A stretch of DNA of 64,000 nucleotides, taken from Lutraria lutraria. Lineage: Eukaryota; Mollusca; Bivalvia; Venerida; Mactridae. The notes beneath the pieces are model-generated. The model saw nothing but the letters and a program-made list of their open reading frames with translations, was not told the DNA's origin and did no database searches. The DNA lies in assembly GCA_964023205.1 (NCBI GenBank), contig OZ026835.1, positions 43,993,083-44,057,082 of the forward strand. The letters run 5' to 3'. Shown piece after piece: positions 1 to 22,715 of this stretch (position 1 is its first letter; the number at the start of each line of letters is the position of its first letter). A program made the translations under genes and the position numbers.

Positions 1-100
1 CGATACCCAACGTAATAATTATCATGTGCGCACGTATTAAAAATAAAATATTTCTTATGCCCTCTCCTATATCCGTAGCAATCTATAGATTTCCACTTAC

Positions 101-10430
<10,330 letters not shown>

Positions 10431-10439
10431 AAAGCAGAA

Positions 10440-11165
10440 ACCAATTATAGATATTATATTGCTATTTAATCCTGATAAATGTGAAGTAATAAGAATAACT
10501 AAAAAGAATAAGAAGAATCATATCATCTTACCATACAAATTACATAACAAGGAACTAACAACTACAAAAAAAATGCAAAATATCTAGCCGTTACCATTAG
10601 CGAAGACTTTAGTTGGAAAAAGCATATTGAAAATGTAACATCTAAAGCTAGAAACACTCTGAAATTCATCAAAAGAAATATACAAACCAATAACAATAAC
10701 ATCAAAGAAACTGCCTATAAAATTTATGTCAGACCACAGTTAGAATACTGCAGTACTGTTTGGCACCCTTGGCAGGAAAATCTCACCTACGAATTAGAAA
10801 GAGTTCAAAGAGCTGCAGCCAGATATATCACAAACAATTACTCATACCACAGTAGTGTAACAGCAATGCTAACAAAACTCCAATGGCAAACTCTTGAATA
10901 ACGCCGAAAACATGCATCTCTCATAATGTTATACAAAATTCAGCACAACCTTGTCCAATTTGACCACAACCATCTCATTCCTAGTAGTCCAAACAACCTA
11001 AATCATGTCATCTCTCACTCTGGAACACTTTATCACATGTACAGCTACTTTCCTCGCACAATCAGATACTGAAACGCCCTCCCTAACAGCACTAAGGCAA
11101 GTGATAGTCTTTCAGGCTTTACTACCAGTCTTAATTTCCTCTGCTAAGCAGTACATATGTTTTTA
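10440..11165 (+). mobile_element. Truncated LINE, reverse transcriptase C-terminal part (dead)
   Basis: Conceptual translation with frame changes gives 'FNPDKCEVIRITKKNK', then 'VTISEDFSWKKHIENVTSKA', 'YVRPQLEYCSTVWHPWQ' and 'ELERVQRAAARYITNNYSYH', and later 'RTIRYWNALPNSTK'. This is the conserved tail after the RT fingers and palm of Jockey/CR1-like retrotransposons. The YxDD core and endonuclease are absent, so the copy is 5'-truncated. A stop (taa) interrupts it near 10900 and at least two frames are used. Short open frames here, such as 11005-11292, are fragments of this element. Confidence 0.85.
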
Positions 11166-13335
11166 TCTGTTTTTAATCTACATATCGTGTAATATAGCCG
11201 TATGTTTTTTTAATATTTCAACTTTTGATAGTATTTTTGTAGATGTAGATGTTTTCATTCACATTGATTACAAGTTAACGAGTTTAAATTGAAGCTAGTT
11301 AATTGTTTTCGTGTTGATTAAGTCACTTTGGAATTTTGGATAGGAATTTTGGATAAAGAATGTCAGCAAGCTTTTGGCTATGTCAAATATTTAGATATTT
11401 TACCAAGAAGTTTGCATTTTTCTTTTGTAGACTAAGATTATCGGTTCATCCTTTAAGAATTATAACAGGCCTAGTCTTTTACCTGAATAGAGATATCGTT
11501 TACTTTGTTCTAAACGAGATATAGTAGATGAGTATCATTTTTTTTCTTGCTTTGAAAGAAAGTGTTTGCATATCGATTATTTAAAGTTGTTGAATTGAAC
11601 TGATCAATTTGTCTATGGTATGTTACATGTTTTGTAAATGTTCAAATGACATAATACATGCCTAAGGTGAAATATACGCACATAAACTCGCATATGTAAT
11701 TTACATACACATTTCCTACTAATCACCAAACACATGCGGCATACAGTCCGATATTCATCAACGAAGTCACTTGTTTATGGTCGCTTTAGCGGGACCTAAG
11801 ACTGCAGTAATTTACATATTGGCTTAATAAATTGGTCGTTATACTGAATATTGGACTGGTCGTATTATTGAATTTTTTATTCATTGAAACAATAATGGAA
11901 AGTACTTAAGAAAATCGGTTGTATTATCGAACCGGTCTTTAAATGGAACTTTACTGTACTTGAACTAGAAATACCCAATAAGAAACAAACACAAAATTGA
12001 GGGGCTGCATGCAAAACCATACGTAACTACGTTCAGCAAAAATGTTTTGGAAAAACGCATTTTTGTAAAATTTTGGAAAAGTGTGTAGTATTAATAGATC
12101 ATTGCTACAAGAGATTGATAACTATTTAAGCAGTGCTATTACAAAGTTTCCCGTATTTTGTGATATTTATACTATTGTTATATAATACACATATATTGAC
12201 AATCATGAGTGTTTGACAAATGAATACATTCATGTATAGTTCATATGTACATGGTATTACCATACCATACATCAATGGAATAAAGTACACCCTAAATGCT
12301 ACCAAATCCACCATAGTCTGATATGATAAAATCACATTAAACTTGCATCTAATGATGTTCCCGATATTATGCCACGTTAACATCATAGAACGATGCCTAC
12401 ATTTTCAATAACAGAGCAGACGAACAGATTCAGTCAAACAGGACAGGTAACGCCGAAATCACCATTAGCCAATCAAATGGCCAGGATTAGCCAAACTAGT
12501 AATAGACAATACAGTAACTATTCGCAAACAGCTATAATAAACAAATACTCGTAAGTATAATTCGTCTAGAAAATTGCGAAAAAAAACAAAACTTGGTAAG
12601 TCATGCATGTTAAACGGTTTTCACAACATCAGATGAGTCAACTTTGTGCAAGAAATGACCTAAGTCCAATATGATGAGTTAGGTTCAATTTTGTATTGAC
12701 AAAATACCATTTATAACTCTAAAACAGGAGAATACATGGCTACAGGGGAGTCAATCAGGTTTACAATAGAAGCTAGAAACCGGACTAAATTAGCATATTA
12801 TGCAGCACGTAAAGTAATCCGAGGGAGAGGATTATTTATAATTGTTTAGGACTGTTATGCATTGGTCGTTCGCGAATTTGCATGGCCATCTTATTTTGAC
12901 TTGAATGCACATTATATTTGAGTTTGTATTAAACTGTTTATGCAATTGAATTGAAATATTGGAACTATGTTCGTAGGCGGAAGGTTAATGGAAGCTGTTC
13001 GGTATGCAGGAAAATTAAAACAGACCGATTGTTGAGAAATGGTACTAACTTTGTGTTCGTACCAGTCAAGGACGCGGAAATCAGAGAAAAACCACAAAGA
13101 TTCGGACGTTAATCTTCGGAAATATCCATGCCGTGAACATTTATCTGTGTTAATATTGCAATTATTAGAAGTAAATGCTACTGCAGTTGACTGCTTCAAC
13201 GTTTTCAAGACTAGGGAAAACTCTCCCTTCAGCTTGAGATGGTCATTCAAGATTAACAGAACGTCGTCGCACATAGTTCTTGTCAAGGTGACGAATGCTT
13301 AGTTGTAGGTCTATCATAGTTCAACGTTTAATGCT
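11166..13335. other. Intergenic, nothing recognised
   Basis: AT-rich DNA without a recognisable gene. The segment 12912-13302 has overlapping open frames of 124 and 87 codons on opposite strands and looks less AT-biased than its surroundings, but neither product resembles a family I know and no clear splice structure surrounds them. Confidence 0.4.
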
Positions 13336-13339
13336 TTTG

Positions 13340-13490
13340 TACAATAAACTGAATGTTCATTAACAGTTCATTATGTTTCATGAACTGTTGATGAGTTATA
13401 TTGATGAACCTTTGATTAACTTTGATGAAATTCATGAAACTTCATTAACTGTTCATGAACATCATCAGTTCATGAACAAATTCTCAACAG
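13340..13490. repeat. Cluster of 'ttcatgaac'-type palindromic motifs
   Basis: The stretch repeats 'gttcattaac', 'ttcatgaac', 'ttgatgaac' and their complements about ten times in 130 bp, and can fold into several hairpins. Purpose unknown; possibly a degenerate tandem inverted repeat. Confidence 0.7.
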
Positions 13491-16400
13491 GAGTGTTATC
13501 TTAATTATGAATTAGAATTTTAGGGTCAAGTATATAGTCTTGACAAAATGTACATCTTCAAGCCAATTAACCACAATTACCAAGGAAAAGCTATATACAC
13601 TCTAAAAGTCATGACATACAGTGAGAAATTACAAGCTGATAACCCAAACAAATTCAGCACCTTCAACGCTTTGATTTGTATACATACATTTAACTGTATA
13701 AACCGTCTGTTACTACAAGCGTTAGCAAACACCTGCTGTATTGCATTTACACTTGTACCTCCGGGACACGAGATTTTTAAAACGAGATTCAAACCAAATT
13801 TTGTCTCCTTAGGCTGCTTATACCTAAAAGTAAATTACAAACAGTATGTGTGTCTTTGTATTAATGTGATCAAGTATAACATCGACGCATTCCTAAATTG
13901 TGTAATCAGGTGAGCTAATAAACACTGACAAGCAATTGACATTTAATGGTGTCAAAACACAATAACCATGGGTAAAATAAGGCACATGACTATGGTGCCA
14001 TACTTATTCACAGCAATATTTGATGGTTGGTACCAATTGAAGATTTGCTGATTATGTAAAATCGGTTTCAATGTTCCGATGAAACGTACCAGATGAAGAG
14101 TATGTAGATTTACCACCAAGCGTCCATATATAATCTGAACAAAATGCTGTAAAATTACCAATACAAGAGTTGTGTGATCTAATCTTCACTATTTTCAGCG
14201 TTGACAGTTCTGACCTACATAATAATATTCGAAATTAACTGAAGTCACACCATCAATCACATCATTTTGTATATTCAAATCAAATAGCATAACCCGCATG
14301 CGACATTCAACAGATACTTCAAGGGGTTTCAAAATACCTACGCTGACCACGTGTCGTACGGATCTTTGTTGCATGATCGATGCAATCTCGATTTCCATTG
14401 GTTATGACATTTTGAAGCATGACCTATATCTACAATAGCAAACTATTGCTGTGTTTACGTTCTGAGTAAGAAAACGTGTTAAAACTTTATTTTAAACATG
14501 ATTCAGGATTTAAAACGGATTACGATGCACTGCTTTTTAAGTGTGTAATGCATGAATATTTGTTTTAAACATTCTTATTAGATTTCCATCCTTCGCAATA
14601 AGGTGTATTTTTTGCGATAATTTGAATAAATACAAGTGTGACACATCTTGGTTCTAAATGATGCTAGGTCAGGTAAGCATGGCTACACTGATCCTCTGAA
14701 TCCCTCATGGTTCTCGTATATATGTTCTTGGACAAAATCACATTAAAAGTAGCCTTGCAAAGATCTCTCAAATTTGACAAACCAACAAACAATTAATGAA
14801 TTATGGTATTCCTGTCTCGTATGTGTAACATTCCCTGCTATTTTCGTCAACGGACTCATACAGATCTCTCAGACCTTTAAATCTATAAAATTGCTGAAAC
14901 TACCAGTAAGTCAATCACGTTACATTATTTCATTTGATTTCATTAAAATAAGCTAAAATCATGTATTGATTGCTTTTAAACTACACGTATTAAGCATTCA
15001 TTTATCAGTTGGTTTAACAAATGTCAGGTCCGATTATGCAAATGCGGTGTTTTATTACGACCATCAGCACTACCCCCTGAATATCGTCTGTCGGACCGAA
15101 ATCAGTACCGCGTGTCGAATGGAAACCACTCTGTTTCTAAATTAAAAAAATAAGTAAATGTAGTGATTTCCAAGCTGAGTACGTATTGCATTATTAATGT
15201 CAACAAGTCGCACGAGGCTTTGTCTAAAAGCCACTTGTGCATGTCGTAAATAAATTGAAGAGTCACAATCGACAATTGCTCAAATAAATTTCACACTACA
15301 TGATGGATTCACAATTAACTATATCGACCCATTAAACCATTAAACTGAAAAATGTACAGCAATTTGATCGTATGGATCGACTGACAATATAAACGATCAA
15401 AAGAGCTTTTAAATTATGCACGCATCGTGTACATAAAGCTAGGTCATGAAGCATGTAGATCTACGTTTAAACAAATACAGTTTCTATTCAGAACGGCATT
15501 TTTTTTGCATCTCGCGATTGCTGTTATAAATGTTACGTTACTTGTGCGATTGTGTTTATATTGCTAAGAGAGACATGGAGGTCTGCGGTTTGGAAATTCA
15601 ATTCAATTAAAATATCAATACTGATTTTGCAAATATTAGAATCCCGGAAAAAGGATGTAGACCTGTATAAACAGGCCTAGCTACATGCAAATGCTCTTTT
15701 ACCCGACTTACTGGTCAATATAACCTATAATAGACTAACATTCTTGCATTAGTAATTTCAGCGTGGCCGCATGTATGCCTGCTAAAAGACATCGGGTCAA
15801 ATTCTAGCGTTTCATGTTTGGTACCTCGGGAACTGATTGGGCTAAGAACTTAGTTTCGATCTAATTATGTGCAAATCTCAAACCACTGCAAACATTGTCC
15901 CTATTGTTATAAACACGTTATTTTGTAGCAAATACTTAAAGATATTCTCCGGGTATAATTATGTGACAATTATTTTCATTTAAAGCAATTTTGGGTTAAA
16001 CTTTGGTATTTGATATACAATGTACCTATATAGTTTATTACAATTTTACCTTCTCAATGATGTAACTACAACATGGTGCTGTTTAAATGAGCTTGTGGTA
16101 AATACGGCGCCTCCGATTGTTTTAGTCACAAAGAGAAACGATCATGTTCGATTGTGAACCACTCGGTCAGTCCATTCAGTTTTAATAAAGAAACTTGAAA
16201 ATTCATTAAACAGAAAGGAGCAAAGTTTTGCTGAATACAGCTTACACCGAATAGCGCTTCCATAAGCTCTATTCGTAAGCTGTTTGTCAGATTTGAGTTA
16301 GGGTCTGTTTTCATCTCTACTATTGGGGTTATCATTGTATCACTACAATACATTCAGTATCAATCTAGTAAAACTGGTACTATTCATTAATTACTTCAAC

Positions 16401-16680
16401 GACGAATCTTCAAGTTTTCATTAATTCAACGACGATAAATTACTTAACATTTAGTCCGAATACTTCAATGACAAATACTGCGACAATGGAATCTCGATAA
16501 TGCTATCTTATAGAACGATGATGAAATTTCGATAATGCGTTAATGATAACTCTATAACACGATGTTGATATTAGTATACTAGTATATCAGACCCACCAAG
16601 CTCGTTTAATCTAGATTAGATATATATACGTTTCATCCATTCTCAATGCAGAAAGCTAGCGAATAATCTGTGGTTCTATT
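13491..16680. other. Intergenic, nothing recognised
   Basis: AT-rich sequence. The small open frames (121 codons at most) have no recognisable domain, signal peptide or supporting splice sites. I see no gene here. Confidence 0.4.
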
Positions 16681-16689
16681 ATATTCCAA

Positions 16690-16840
16690 ATTACCCTGGC
16701 TGCTGGTTCGACGGGCAACCCCCCCAAAAACATATGGCCTTCACACAACAAAAATAAAACTCAATTTGTAATTCTTCATTTAATAAACAGAAAACAAAAT
16801 AAAGTAAAACCGAAGTTCCAATGCATAACTAAGTACGCAT
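16690..16840. repeat. Left half of a repeat split by the LINE
   Basis: 'cttcacacaacaaaaata...ttaataaacagaaaacaaa...' matches 20050-20140 closely. With 17836-17900, which matches 20270-20335, it brackets the LINE at 16840-17800. Confidence 0.65.
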
Positions 16841-17800
16841 GATGAATCAATCAATCATGACGTTTATATAGCGCAACACTTTACGCAGTCACATTCTGTT
16901 GCGGTTTAGTATTTTTCAAACAATGGCAAAGTCAATTTCCATGGTTTAAAACTATATGTACACGTTTGAAGAAACAATTTATGCATAATGTTGTTTGAAG
17001 AGGTGTGTTTTAAGTTTTTTTCTGAAAGTAGTTTCTGATGTAAGTCTTTAGGGAGTGCATTCCACCATGTTGGTCCCCTTACAGAGACAGATCTATCAGC
17101 AAGTCTGGTTCTGTGTCTTGGAACAACAAACGGAGTGCATGAATCATCATCAGCAGATCTTAGACTGTATTCACTTTCCACATATGTTAACATAGCACTG
17201 GGATATGATGGAGCTGTAGAAGAGCTGTAAGATCCGGAAAATTAGTACTAGTATTTTAAGCATAATAGTAACCAGTGAAGAGTTTTCAGTAGATTTGCAC
17301 TTGGTGGGTCATACACATTCATTACAACCCAGGCAGCTCGATATTGAAGTCATAGACGTCTATCAATCTGATATGCTGGTATTTCAGTGAAAAGTCCATT
17401 ACAGAAGTCAATGTGGGGGTGAACTAAACCATGGACTAATATAACGGTTGATTTCCTAGAAAGATGTTTTCGAATGGATTTCAAATTTTTCAATTGAGTA
17501 CACGCCATCTGACATCTTTTCCGTATATGCCTGTCAAAATTTAGAAAGTCTTGTATATGGTCAACACATTTGACAAAACATCTACCTACTTTAACTCCAG
17601 GTATATCCACTTTTGCTAACTGTTGTGAGGTACCATACATAATAATCTCTGTTTTTGCATTTTTCATTTTCAATTTATATTTTACCATCAGAGAAGACAT
17701 GTCATCGAAACAAACAGATAGTTGTTCTAGAACATAAGTTTCATTTTCAATGATGAAATTGATACATACATGCACGAATCAAAGTTTTAATACAAAGGTG
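16840..17800 (-). mobile_element. Truncated LINE (CR1/L2/Crack-like), RT thumb and C-terminus
   Basis: Read on the minus strand, 17775-17350 gives a 141-codon frame with 'KMKNAKTEIIMYGTSQQLAK', 'LKNLKSIRKHLSRKSTVIL' and 'LVHPHIDFCNGLFTEIP', the standard tail of non-LTR RT. A frame change follows ('RAAWVVMNVYDPP', 'LLKTLHWLLL'), then 17193-16906 has 'YSLRSADDD', 'FVVPRHRTRLADRSVSVRGP' and 'WWNALP'. The 3' end is 'gcgctatataaacgtcatga' followed by TTGAT repeats, typical of L2/Crack-type tails. It has no RT core and is frameshifted, so it is inactive. Confidence 0.88.
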
Positions 17801-17902
17801 CTAAAGACCAGAAAAAATAGTTCACGATTACCAGACCGACCCCTTTTTGGGCGCCAATCCTAATGTTTCTAAAATCTATAGAATGGAACATTTAACAAAT
17901 GG

Positions 17903-18080
17903 CCTAAAATAAGCGAAATAATCAAATTCAAGGAACTTGGATAACGAGAGAGGTGACCCCAAATGTTTTTGCTTAAAATATTTCTGTTATTGTGATCACA
18001 CGAAGTTTTATAAAAACGTCTGTGAAACAGTTTTCATCCTACCCATAGCTACGTAAAACTGTAGCAAACGTCCTTAATTA
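17903..18080 (+). repeat. Dispersed ~180-bp repeat, copy B
   Basis: 'atcaaattcaagg', 'gaccccaaatgtttttgctt', 'tctgttattgtgatcac', ending 'gtagcaaacgtccttaa'. Same family as the ends of 45658-46374, in direct orientation with copy A. Confidence 0.72.
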
Positions 18081-18129
18081 TCTAATACATTATATATTGT
18101 TTAGCATAACTACATACATTTTTTGTGTA

Positions 18130-18970
18130 TTGTTTTATGTGTATAATATATAAAACAACGTGCAGAGAACATACATTGACGCAAGCCCTTGCCAAAATCA
18201 ATAAGTTATGATGAAAGCTTTGTATTATTTTAGTTTTAGTGTTTCTAATCTTTTTTCTGTGGATAGCAACATTTAGCTATTAATGGCAAGACGAACCCGC
18301 AAGCAAACCCTATTGCGTCCGAATTTATACTTATATGAACCGCGCTCGAATAGACACAATGTGCGGAGACCATTCTCCTGAGACACACACGCTAGTAGAT
18401 GTTTCCCCAGCACCTTTGTACCCGTCACTATAGTGTATATATATACTCGTGTATATGAATAAAAAAAACATAAATAATGTACGTATCGACCCAGTCTGAA
18501 AGCTTAAGTAAGCTCTTAATTCATTGTGTGTGACAGTTCACCATAGCAGCTTATGAATAGCCAGGTTCTCTTTCAAGCACATCAAAACAAGTTTTCATTT
18601 TCATTTTGAATAGTACCAGGATACGCGCAATATTTATAACGCATGTACGATCTCCTGTTACAAGTAGGTTATTTCAGTTTGTTATTTACTAATTCCACGA
18701 ATAGCAGCATTAATAAAATATTAGACACAGTAAACCGTGGCGTCAGTTATGACAGTACAACAGTTATATACGAGTTTGTATTATATTCATATTCTACATC
18801 GTGTACAACAAGAGTGACATTATTCATGTCAAAACGATAAATCAAATATGTATTTTTCAACCTGGGATTCCTTTTATGCAGTGGTATGATTTATGTTCCG
18901 ATTGAAACGATTTTGAAAATAAACATGGTTCTGGAATCTCAAGTAGACAGAATACCTTCTTCTAAATTGT
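18130..18970 (-). pseudogene. Internally deleted copy of the PAN-CCP gene (exons 2 and 3 plus intron)
   Basis: 18131-18358 matches 22168-22408 (3' flank and end of exon 3). At 18360 it joins directly to sequence matching 24950-25020 (middle of exon 2 and its acceptor), and 18440-18960 matches intron 1 around 25145-25790. About 2.5 kb present in the parent, including most of the C-terminal domain and the second intron, is missing. Read on the minus strand from the retained acceptor, the exon encodes 'SDGYKGAGETSTSVCVSGEW' and then runs into a stop within about ten codons. No exon 1 equivalent is seen. I call it a truncated duplicate pseudogene. Confidence 0.82.
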
Positions 18971-19587
18971 CACTTGGAACATAATGCCAAATGTATGTTA
19001 AATAATTATTTATGCATATCTTTAAGGCAAAGAGTGCAGACTAAGGTATCAACCAAGCAAACACTGGTCGTATGTGTAGCATTCCTGTTTATGCCTGTTG
19101 AATCGACTCATTAAAATAGTTTTAAACGTTATTTCAAGGCGGCATCCGTTGAGACAGTGTTTTTCCACCATTTGTTGTTGGTGCTTTGTTTTCGGTGGGA
19201 AAGGCTTCAGAAAAATTAACCTGCATTAACTGATCAGCGTCATTTCAGTGTTTTTATTGAATTATTATCGTAATTGACTAACTTTTTTTATAAATAACCG
19301 TTGCAACGTTTTGGTGATTACATTGCGTTGATTTTGATTACGTTAATTGACCGATAGTTATAATTGAATATGGGAATAACTATGATGCAACGATATTTAG
19401 CTTGCAGAATATGGAAGGGAATATCTGAAAGTCATTATATAAAACATCATTCAGTTGCTTTAATTGCCCCGTGGATAGCCTCATCGCCAAATAACGCTTA
19501 CCAATTACGTACCCAAGAACTATTCGGCACAACAGGGCAAGAAGTCCGTAACCAATAACAACGAAATGAAGTGTTTTGTTTCAACCA
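18971..19587. other. Intergenic, nothing recognised
   Basis: AT-rich sequence between the broken gene copy and a SINE fragment. No feature supported. Confidence 0.4.
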
Positions 19588-19762
19588 TGTACTGGAAAGA
19601 AAATACTGACATCTTGCAAAAACTTGTTTACAGAGGATTGGAGAGTAGTACTGGTTCTTCTCAGGAACGATGCTAAGACGAACAGTCCGCCTCATATGAC
19701 GCTGACTGTTGAAAAGGGGCGTAAAATTCGATACAACAAACAAACAAACAAACAAATCATGA
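19588..19762 (+). mobile_element. SINE family A, 5'-truncated copy
   Basis: Shares 'gtagtactggttctt', 'aggaacgatgctaagacgaac', 'gtccgcctcatatgacgctg' and 'ctgttgaaaaggggcgtaaa' with the fuller copy at 57152-57390, and ends in (CAAA)n at 19737-19757. The tRNA-like head is missing. Confidence 0.8.
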
Positions 19763-20040
19763 TAGGTCTACAACTCATTTAGCTTTCTACAATAGCATTC
19801 ATGATACGCTCGCCATTGTTTGCGTTATAAACAAGCATTCACACGTTTCCAGCTACACGTTTGCAAAGCTTATTCATTTTGATGGGAGAAACGTTCGAAC
19901 TGTTCTTCCCCAATTTAGCTCGTTTATTTAATGTCTCTATGGAGATAGCCTGCGCACGATCGGTGGTTGTATCATGTGTACGCCTGTGGTTAATCTCCAT
20001 CGTTAAAGTTGGTAAGGTCGCCAAATCACTAGTACCCTGG

Positions 20041-20340
20041 CGACGTTAGCCCCAATGAAAACATATGATAAAGACTTCACACAACAAAAATACAACACAA
20101 TTCGTTATACAACATTTTATAAACAGAAAACAAACTTGAAATGTAAAACTAAATACATTTATGAATATTCATGATAAAATTTTACATTGAGGAATAACAG
20201 TTCAAAACAAAATACAAAAGCGGTTGGTACATATAATTTTTACGGAATTACTAACAAATTGATAGCGTTACCCGACAGACGCCAATCCTAAGGTTCCTTA
20301 TTTTAGAATCTATAGAAAGAAATATTTGAGAATGTATCGT
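20041..20340. repeat. Repeat related to the flanks of the 16.8-kb LINE
   Basis: The 20041-20160 part matches 16725-16830 and the 20270-20335 part matches 17836-17900 ('gccaatccta' and 'gaatctatag'). The LINE is absent here, so this acts as an empty paralogous site. Confidence 0.65.
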
Positions 20341-22160
20341 AAGCGGTGTCAACGCTCGTCTGTTCGCCGCATCAACGAGATCTATATAAAATTTCATGTT
20401 ACTATATATACCTCACACTTATAGTTTCTGAATTGTGAGGTACATTAAAGTGTTTGCACAGACGCTGGCGCAGACGACGCAGTGATCACAATATATCTTC
20501 CTTCTTTTCTTCGAGAACAAACAAGCTAAAAATCAAACCTCACATCGAGACTGCCTCTACAGCCATACAAACCATTTCTTATTTCCAGAGCGAAGATTTT
20601 CATTCAATATCTCGATCCTCAATATTTCAGCTTGAAAATGAGGCAAGTTCAATATTGAGACTATTTGTGTCTGAATGTGGTTTTATTATATCAATGTTTT
20701 ACTCCGTGTGTCAACAAAGTCATAATTAAAGTCATTTATTGACTAACTAATAATAAAGCGAAACCTAATACAAAAGAGTGGTCGGCAATACGAGTCATTA
20801 TTAATCAACTACTAGTAATTAATATTGGTAGTAATATTTAATAATGCCCAATGTTATGTGAGAGAGACGAGGCCTATATAGAGGCTATATGGGTCAATAT
20901 GAGAAAATCAGGGCCAATACGAGAAAACAGAGCCAATACGAGATTCGAGCATTTTGATTGGTTGAGGCAATTCGAACATTCTAAAAGACATAGAAATGGA
21001 CACCATCTTTGAACTCAGACCCTAAGAAGCTAGTTTCATATCTGCAAGCAGTTTGCTCCCTCTTACAGGCGTTATTTATTGATGTAGCGCAACCTTTGAG
21101 AGAGTTTGCTTAAATCAAACGAATACTTGATAGTTATTATTAAAATATTCCTACTTATGAATAAGGGAAATTCATATTGGCCAAGTTATGTGTCCGAGGA
21201 TCGCTGTATTGCCATGAGCCCATTGAAAATTCAATTGACAGACATTGATATCATGATACTTAATTCTTATGTTTTCTATTTTTGTTTTTTGTTTAATGGG
21301 TTTAACGCCTTTTTCAACATTTTTTCAGTTATATACGGCGATCGATTCACCAAACAAGCGTTTCCTGGACCAGTCCTAACATACCCTTCCAGAAGGAGCC
21401 GGCAAATGTTCCACGTGTGGTGGAAAATCGATATTCTATTTTCAAATTATCGTGGTTACAAATCCTGTGCATTATCACTGGACAACGGCCACATTTTTTA
21501 AAGTTGAATATTTTGATGTCATGTTCTAATATCAATGTTATTAGGAATTTGCTAGCTGTATGCTTTTAAATTTAGAAAATAATTACTAGATACGTATTGG
21601 CTTGCATAACTACACATGTTTCCTTTCTTTATTATATGTTAATAATTTGGTCACATTGTCAGTTTGTGTTACATATTGACCAGGTACTGCATTTGTATTT
21701 GCTAAACGTCTGTATATCAACTTTGAATTTATAGTATTTATGCACCTTAAGAAAGGTAAGCTTGGTATTTCACAAGTACATGTCTTCGTTGATATATAAT
21801 AATAAATATGTTGTATTATATGTGCATGGGCCCGTGGCCTAAATGCTTGTTTACAGTTTATTCAGTTTCACTCAGCGCATATGTATACATGACATATGAA
21901 GATAATGATTTATTATATACATGTAGATATTATACAGTGGGTGTGACTAGTGCATGAATATAATCTCAGACAATAATAATAATGCAATGATAAATATGCA
22001 GGAATTGCATGCAACATATTTTGCCAGAAGGTTTTACAATGGATAAGCAAGTGGTTAAAAAAGGAAGATAACTTCATTGATTTACTATTCTCCCGTTAAC
22101 ACATGAATTTATAAAATGTATGTACATTTTTGTTTTTTCTATTAATAGTGAAATCTTAAG
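20341..22160. other. Intergenic, nothing firm
   Basis: Mostly AT-rich. The 131-codon frame at 21106-21501 overlaps 'tttaatgggtttaacgcctttttcaac', which looks like a dispersed mollusc repeat rather than coding sequence. Confidence 0.4.
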
Positions 22161-22305
22161 ACTCTCTTGTGTGTATAATATATAAAACAACGTGCACAGA
22201 ACATACATTGAAGCAAGCCCTTGCAAAAATAAGATATGGTGAAAGCTTTGTTTGATTTAAGGCCGATACTTGTGATTCTAATCTTTGTTCAGTGGATAGC
22301 AACAT

Positions 22306-22715
22306 TTAAACTATTAATGGCACGGCAAACCCGCAAACGAAACCAATTGCGTCAAAAGTGTAAACACAATCATAATCTTCATACCTATATGAACCGCGCC
22401 TGAAATAGACACAGTTCTTACTATAACCTCCCACGGGGTTACCTTCCGCCCAGACATGTCCCCACCAACATTCGTCTCCTACCCAGTTATTGCTCCTCAC
22501 CTCAGCGACTTTATCATCAAATTCCAAAAACGGGTCGACTCGGCCTCCGTTAGCAAGCACACACGCCGTGTAGTTCCACTCGATATTAATCTGATCCTTA
22601 TGAAGGTTCAACAGAATCCAAGCCATTGTCGGTTTTGACTGAATCAGATCGAGCTCATACCAGTCGTCTTCGGTTCGCCAATATCCGCCAATATCATCAC
22701 ATTCGGAGATTGCCT
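22306..22715 (-). CDS. PAN-CCP gene exon 3 (unknown C-terminal domain, stop)
   Basis: The acceptor is a strong polypyrimidine tract then ACAG. It encodes about 135 residues beginning EAISECDDIGGYWRTEDDW and containing VGDECWWGHVWAEGNPVGG and CVYTFDAIGFVCGF; TAG/TAA-type stop at 22306-22308. Six Cys and many Trp/Tyr suggest a disulfide-stabilised fold. I do not recognise the family; a diverged C-type-lectin-like domain is possible. Confidence 0.78.

Noticed and set aside
12912..13302. Overlapping 124- and 87-codon frames on opposite strands
   Set aside because: No recognisable domain, signal or flanking splice pair. Could be an unknown exon, but nothing supports it.
13577..13913. Overlapping frames of 121 (plus) and 71 (minus) codons
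   Set aside because: No recognisable features. Stretches of this size occur by chance in this sequence.
21106..21501. 131-codon frame with hydrophobic segment
   Set aside because: Part of it overlaps a dispersed-repeat-like stretch, and the product lacks any family resemblance.
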